DNA of 64,000 nt from the NCBI GenBank assembly GCA_963383645.1, contig OY726557.1, forward strand, positions 151,274,860-151,338,859. Reading direction: 5' to 3'. Origin of the DNA: Muscardinus avellanarius. Taxonomy: Eukaryota > Chordata > Mammalia > Rodentia > Gliridae. The number at the start of each line of letters is the position of its first letter. Position 1 is the first letter of the stretch. Of the stretch, positions 59,691 to 64,000 are shown in pieces. The notes beneath the pieces were generated by a model. The model had not been told where the DNA came from. It saw only the letters and a list, made by a program, of their open reading frames with translations, and made no database searches. A program made the position numbers and the translations under genes.

Positions 59691-60134
59691 GTATATTCAC
59701 CTATGTTTATATTCTTTGGCTAAGAGTATAAGGAATTATAAAGCGTATTCATAATGGAAACTCACAATTTAACTATTCCTCATTGGAATCAGGTCGGCTT
59801 ATGAAAAGAACTCTTTAAAAATTTGTTTTCTTTAAATTATTCCTAATTTCATCTTCAGTCTTTTAAATATGACTAGGTAAACATGAAATAGGATTCATTT
59901 CCAAATTTTTGTTTCACTTCTGGGATCTGCCTTCTTAAAACTTTTAGCCAATATTTAGAATTTTTTTCTCTTTTGCTTTTAATGGTTATAGCTCTTACCA
60001 CAGTACCTTTAATATCAGAATGAATTTTTTGATTAAAATAGTATAATCATGGATTTACAAATAGCTATTAAGAACTATATAACTCTTAATTGAGAAAAGT
60101 TAACACTGAAAACAGAGCTAGAGTGCATTAAAAT

Positions 60135-60355
60135 GGATGGGGGTGGCTTGCTGGGCGTGGTGGTGCACGTTTGTAATCCTGCGCTTGGGAGGCAAAGACA
60201 GAAGGATCGCGCAGGTTCGAAGCCAGCCGCGCTGTTTCCAAAAATAAAAAAGTATAAAATAGGTCTGGGAGTGTAGCCTAGAGGTAGAAGGGCTTCCAGG
60301 AACCCCAGTACCACCACCACCAAAAAAAAAAAAAAAAGGATGGGGGTGGCTTGCT
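60135..60355 (+). mobile_element. Young SINE with an 18-bp perfect TSD
   Basis: ggatgggggtggcttgct stands at 60135-60152 and 60338-60355. SINE 60153-60315. About 15 bp of the central linker is deleted. Confidence 0.95.
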
Positions 60356-60624
60356 ATACAATTTCCCTCCTTCATTCTTGACAGATTTTAAAACTATCAA
60401 TAATTTTTCCTATTGAACATAATACAACAAATTATGTTCATTACATATGAAAACATTAACACAAGAATTAATGACTTGAAGGATAGAAGTAAACCTTAAT
60501 TACTTCTTAAAGCAGTCTTAACCCTTATCATACACTAACCTATGTATAAATATATTCATTTTTTAATAATACATGCCGCACAAGTGACAGAGAAGTAGTA
60601 ATTAATTTGTTTTGTTTTGTTAAG

Positions 60625-60832
60625 TGCTGGGGTTGAGCCCAGGGGCATTCTACCACCAAGCTACAGCCCCAGCCAGCTACAGACCCAGTTTCAAAATTCT
60701 TTATTTTTAAACAGGGTCTCACAGTGTTGCAAAGAGCCTCACTAAGTAGCTGAGGCTGTCTGTGAACAGTGATCCTCCTGTCTCAGCTTCCCAAATGCTG
60801 GGATTATAAGCATGCTCCACCACACCCGGCTA
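60625..60832 (-). mobile_element. B1-ID SINE with a small internal duplication
   Basis: AGCTACAG.CCCAGCC is repeated at 60659-60690. Otherwise full length. Confidence 0.83.
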
Positions 60833-61072
60833 TCAATTTATTTAAAGAAGGTTAACTTAGTGAATTGGAAATCCAAACTTAGAAAGGGAGAATAACTCTA
60901 AAAATATCTATCTTATAAATAGTTTATCATAATGATAGTAGTTTATGTTGACAGTGTTAGTAATAGGGGAAAAGTTATTTTTTTCCATTGTTCAAGATAG
61001 AGATTTTGGCACACCCCATTTTTTTTTAACATGGCTTTCAAAAAAGTCATCAAATATTTTCATTATTTCTAG

Positions 61073-61390
61073 CTAGGTGTGGTGGTACAGCTATAATCCC
61101 CATACTTCAGAGGCTGAGAGAAGAGGATCACAGGTTTGGTGTCAGCCTCAGAAAGTAGTGAGACTTTCATAACCTAGTGAGGCCCTGTTCTTAAATAAGT
61201 CATGTAGGGGGCAGGGTAAAATGCTTCTAGATTCAATCCTCTTTACCACAAAGGAAAAAAAAGTCATTATTTTTAAAGTTATTAAAAGGTTTGGGTAAAT
61301 TTGTAGAATTTTTTTTCTTTTTCCCCACTCCTAGTCCAGGGGGTTGAATCCAGGGCATTGGGCACACACTCTACCACTATCCCCACCCTG
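61073..61390. mobile_element. Old + SINE and a minus ID fragment
   Basis: 61073-61252 plus. 61330-61390 minus. Confidence 0.65.
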
Positions 61391-61587
61391 TTTCTTCATG
61401 TTTGTGGCATTTACAAAATTAAACTTTAGGACAATGAGAACAACTATATACATGAATTTGAGAACAGTTACAACAACTGTATAATAATCCTAAATTCTGA
61501 AAAGCAACATCTAAAACAGGTACTGTTTGGTGTTCCCAGTATTATCCTGAGATCCAACACTGTTTCTAACAGAATTATTTTTTCCCC

Positions 61588-62106
61588 ATATTTTATTTAT
61601 TAAGTGGAACATATTGAAAATGGTGTACATTTAGATTGTGCTTTGTGCCCCCCCCACTTCCCTTTCCTCCTCCCAATAAAGAGTGTCCAGGTTAACCATG
61701 TTATATTTATACTATTACACATATTTGTATGTAGCTCCTCCATTGAACAACCTCAGCTTTCTTCCTCTCCTATCCTTCCATTCTAGCTTTGCTGAGATTT
61801 CCCCTCCATCATCTGGAGTCCCTCTGGCATTACCACTACTCCCTAGCTTGGACATATTAGAGAAAGCATATGTCCCTTCTCTTTCTGTGCTTGACTAATC
61901 TCACTTAACACAATGTTCTCCAGTTCCTTCCATCTTCTTGCAGATGCTATTATTTTATTTTTCTTTATAGCTGAACAGAATTCCATTATGTGTATTTCCC
62001 ATACTTTTGCAATCCACTCATCTGTTGATGGAGATCTAGGTTGGTTCCATATTTTGACTATTACAAACTGTGCTGCTACGAACATGGGTATGCATATGTC
62101 TGAGAG
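61588..62106 (-). mobile_element. 5'-truncated L1
   Basis: Minus-strand translation gives FVIVKIWNQPRSPSTDEWI, EFCSAIKKNKIIASARRW and ENIVLSEISQAQKEKGHM, the C-terminal end of L1 ORF2p, followed by a 3' UTR related to the copy at 8640-8860. The element is coding-incompetent. Confidence 0.85.
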
Positions 62107-62726
62107 AATTCTAAAATTAGATCTTTTATAATTTGTGTCTGAAAGTTAATAATTATTATGGTACTGTTCAAATCATAAGGAAAAGGCTGTTTAGTTAATA
62201 AAGCAAATGAAATAGCCTATCAAAAGTACACTGAGTATAAGGCTAAATCTTTCTCTGCCACTTTTTTACAAAGTTGTCAACATATCCATCTAAAATAAAA
62301 TGTACTAGAAAACACCCAAATGAATCTATGGTTTATTCAAAATTAAGACTTCAAAGAGAAGAGTGTTTAAAGGATTCCAAAATACCTTTTCTAGCGCCTG
62401 CTAACATGAAAGACAGTGTAGGGGAAGGGGAGCCAAATACTTCACTTATTAGTAAATTCATAGGAAAAAAAGATCTCTGACAACTGTTTTCACACATTAT
62501 TCTCCTTTCTTTGACTAAAACTGTGAGCATCTGAAACGCTTCATTATAAAGGGTGATGGTGTAGTCTGTAGACCAGAATCTTTCAGAGTAATATGTGGGC
62601 TTTTTCATTCATTAAACTAGTGACTGACTTGAGTATGTACTTATTAGTACCCATTAAGAATAGCAACTACACAATATACTACAAAACTAGTTTTACAAAA
62701 TACTAGTTTGGGGGGGGTGGCGGTGA

Positions 62727-62913
62727 TGGGGATAGAACCCAGAGGCATTCTACCTCCGAGCTACATCCCTAGTCCTTTTTAAAATTTTGAAACGGGATCT
62801 CGCTAAATCGCAGAGGGTTTCACTAAGTAGCTGAGGTTGTCCTTGAATATGCAATCCTCCTGACTCAGTCTCCTAAATACTGGGATTACAAGTATGCACC
62901 ACCACTCCCAGTT
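62727..62913 (-). mobile_element. B1-ID SINE
   Basis: GGTGATGGGGATAGAACCCA to CACCACTCCCAG. Confidence 0.82.
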
Positions 62914-62987
62914 CAAAATAGTTTCTATGAAGATTAAAATGATGTTTTGTGAGAAATAAAAATAATTTTATATTATGCTTTTTTTTT

Positions 62988-63319
62988 TTTGCTTTTATTG
63001 GTGCAGTGTGATCATATATCATAATGAGATTCAAGGGACACAAACATAGCCGGGCGTGGTGGCACACACTTGTAATCCCAGCCCTTGGGAGGCTGAGACA
63101 GGAGGATTGCACAGGTCAAAGACAGCCTCAGCTACTTAGTGAGACTTTATTTATACTTTATTTCCAAATAAAGTATAAAAGAGGTCTGGCAATGTAGCCG
63201 GGAGGTAGGAAGCCCCTGGGTTCCACCCCGAGTACAAAGGAAAAACAGGTGATACAAATATACATGAACACATAATTTGGTGTAATACCCGCTGTCTATC
63301 AGCCCTCTCCCCTTTCTCC

Positions 63320-63322
<3 letters not shown>
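62988..63322 (-). mobile_element. L1 3' UTR fragment, split by a SINE
   Basis: T-rich start then TTTTATTGGTGCAGTGTGAT (antisense of the L1 3' end). It is interrupted at 63049-63236 by a + SINE and resumes with ATACAAATATACATGAACAC. Near-duplicated bases gacacaaacata / gatacaaatata flank the SINE. Confidence 0.75.
63049..63236 (+). mobile_element. SINE inside an L1 3' UTR
   Basis: GCCGGGCGTGGTGGCACACA to TTCCACCCCGAGTAC. Confidence 0.88.
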
Positions 63323-63325
<3 letters not shown>

Positions 63326-63350
<25 letters not shown>

Positions 63351-63545
63351 GCGCAGTACTGGGGATGAAACTCAGGGGCATTCTACCTCGGAGCTATACT
63401 CCCAGCCCTATTTTTTATTCTTTATTTTGAAACCGAGTCTCACTAAGTTGCAAAGAACCTCACTAAATAGCTGAGACTGCAAACCATGATCCTACTGTCT
63501 CAGCCTCCTGAAAGCTGGGATTACACGTTTTCACCATTCCCGGCT
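63326..63545 (-). mobile_element. B1-ID SINE with poly(T)
   Basis: 25-bp T run, then GCAGTACTGGGGATGAAACT to CACCATTCCCGGC. Confidence 0.87.
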
Positions 63546-64000
63546 CTATGTTTTACTTTTGATCACCTACACATGAATTCCACTGGCTGTTAAGACATCT
63601 TATTTTCTTGGTAGTGATGAAGACACTGGAGATGAGTTCTGACCTAAAATTGTAATAAAGACATTGGGGATGAATTCTAACCTAGGCCTCAAAAGGGAAA
63701 ACAGAGAACCTAATAATTAGTAAGCGGGAAAGGAATGAGCAAGACTCTCACTTACGGAAGACTATCTCAGGGAGAAGCACCGAGAGAGGCTACTGACATA
63801 ATATCATGAGCTAGACCAAGAGTTTAGAGAGCTCTAGATGTTAAAAACCACATTATTCAGCACAAGAGAAGGAAGAAGGAAGAAACATTCACATTCTGGG
63901 GACTATCTTTCATCAAGCTGTTCCTCTCTAAAGAACCTAAAACAGAACTGAATAAATTCTTTACTTATTCCTCAAAAGTTCTCTCATTTAAAAGGAGTAC

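Overview
The window is mammalian nuclear DNA, most likely from a squirrel-family rodent (Sciuridae). The main reason is its SINE population: dozens of copies of a roughly 200-bp composite with a B1-like left half (motif GCCGGGCGTGGTGGC) joined to a tRNA-Ala/ID-like right half (TGTAGC(T/C)C.GAGGTAGAA...CCCAGTACC), plus single ID elements. This B1+ID architecture is known from squirrels and their relatives. The species call is an inference.

The only host protein-coding gene recognised is YAP1, the Hippo-pathway transcriptional co-activator, on the minus strand. Its last three coding exons lie at 51157-51027, 46678-46566 and 44069-43831. They are intact, in phase with one another, have GT/AG splice sites, and encode the C-terminal 160 residues (E345-L504 in human 504-residue numbering). 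These include the LATS site HSRDES, the DSGLS phosphodegron and the terminal FLTWL PDZ ligand. A SINE-free 3' UTR runs from 43830 to about 40130 and has two likely polyadenylation signals. Earlier YAP1 exons were not found and should lie beyond 64000.

Regions. 1-36 kb: intergenic DNA dense in SINEs, with L1, L2, MIR and an LTR-like fragment. It includes a TSD-flanked composite L1 (4004-6782) that carries a frameshifted ORF1 and is inserted into an older L1. 36.3-36.8 kb: an RPS23 processed pseudogene. 37-40 kb: repeats and one copy of a 430-bp recent duplication. 40.1-51.2 kb: YAP1 3' end. 51.2-64 kb: YAP1 intron with SINEs and L1 fragments.

Points that stand out: (i) a nearly identical 430-440 bp direct repeat (38614-39057 and 45930-46357) that brackets the terminal YAP1 exon; (ii) a 217-bp compound TG/GA/GAA/GGA tract inside the YAP1 3' UTR; (iii) a perfect 70-bp AT-rich palindrome at 14387-14456; (iv) a U2 snRNA 5' fragment with target-site duplications in a YAP1 intron; (v) a CpG-rich, apparently young SINE subfamily; (vi) L1 insertions with twin-priming inversions. 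No microbial system, CRISPR array or defence island is present. Nearly all other open reading frames are translations of SINEs or microsatellites.
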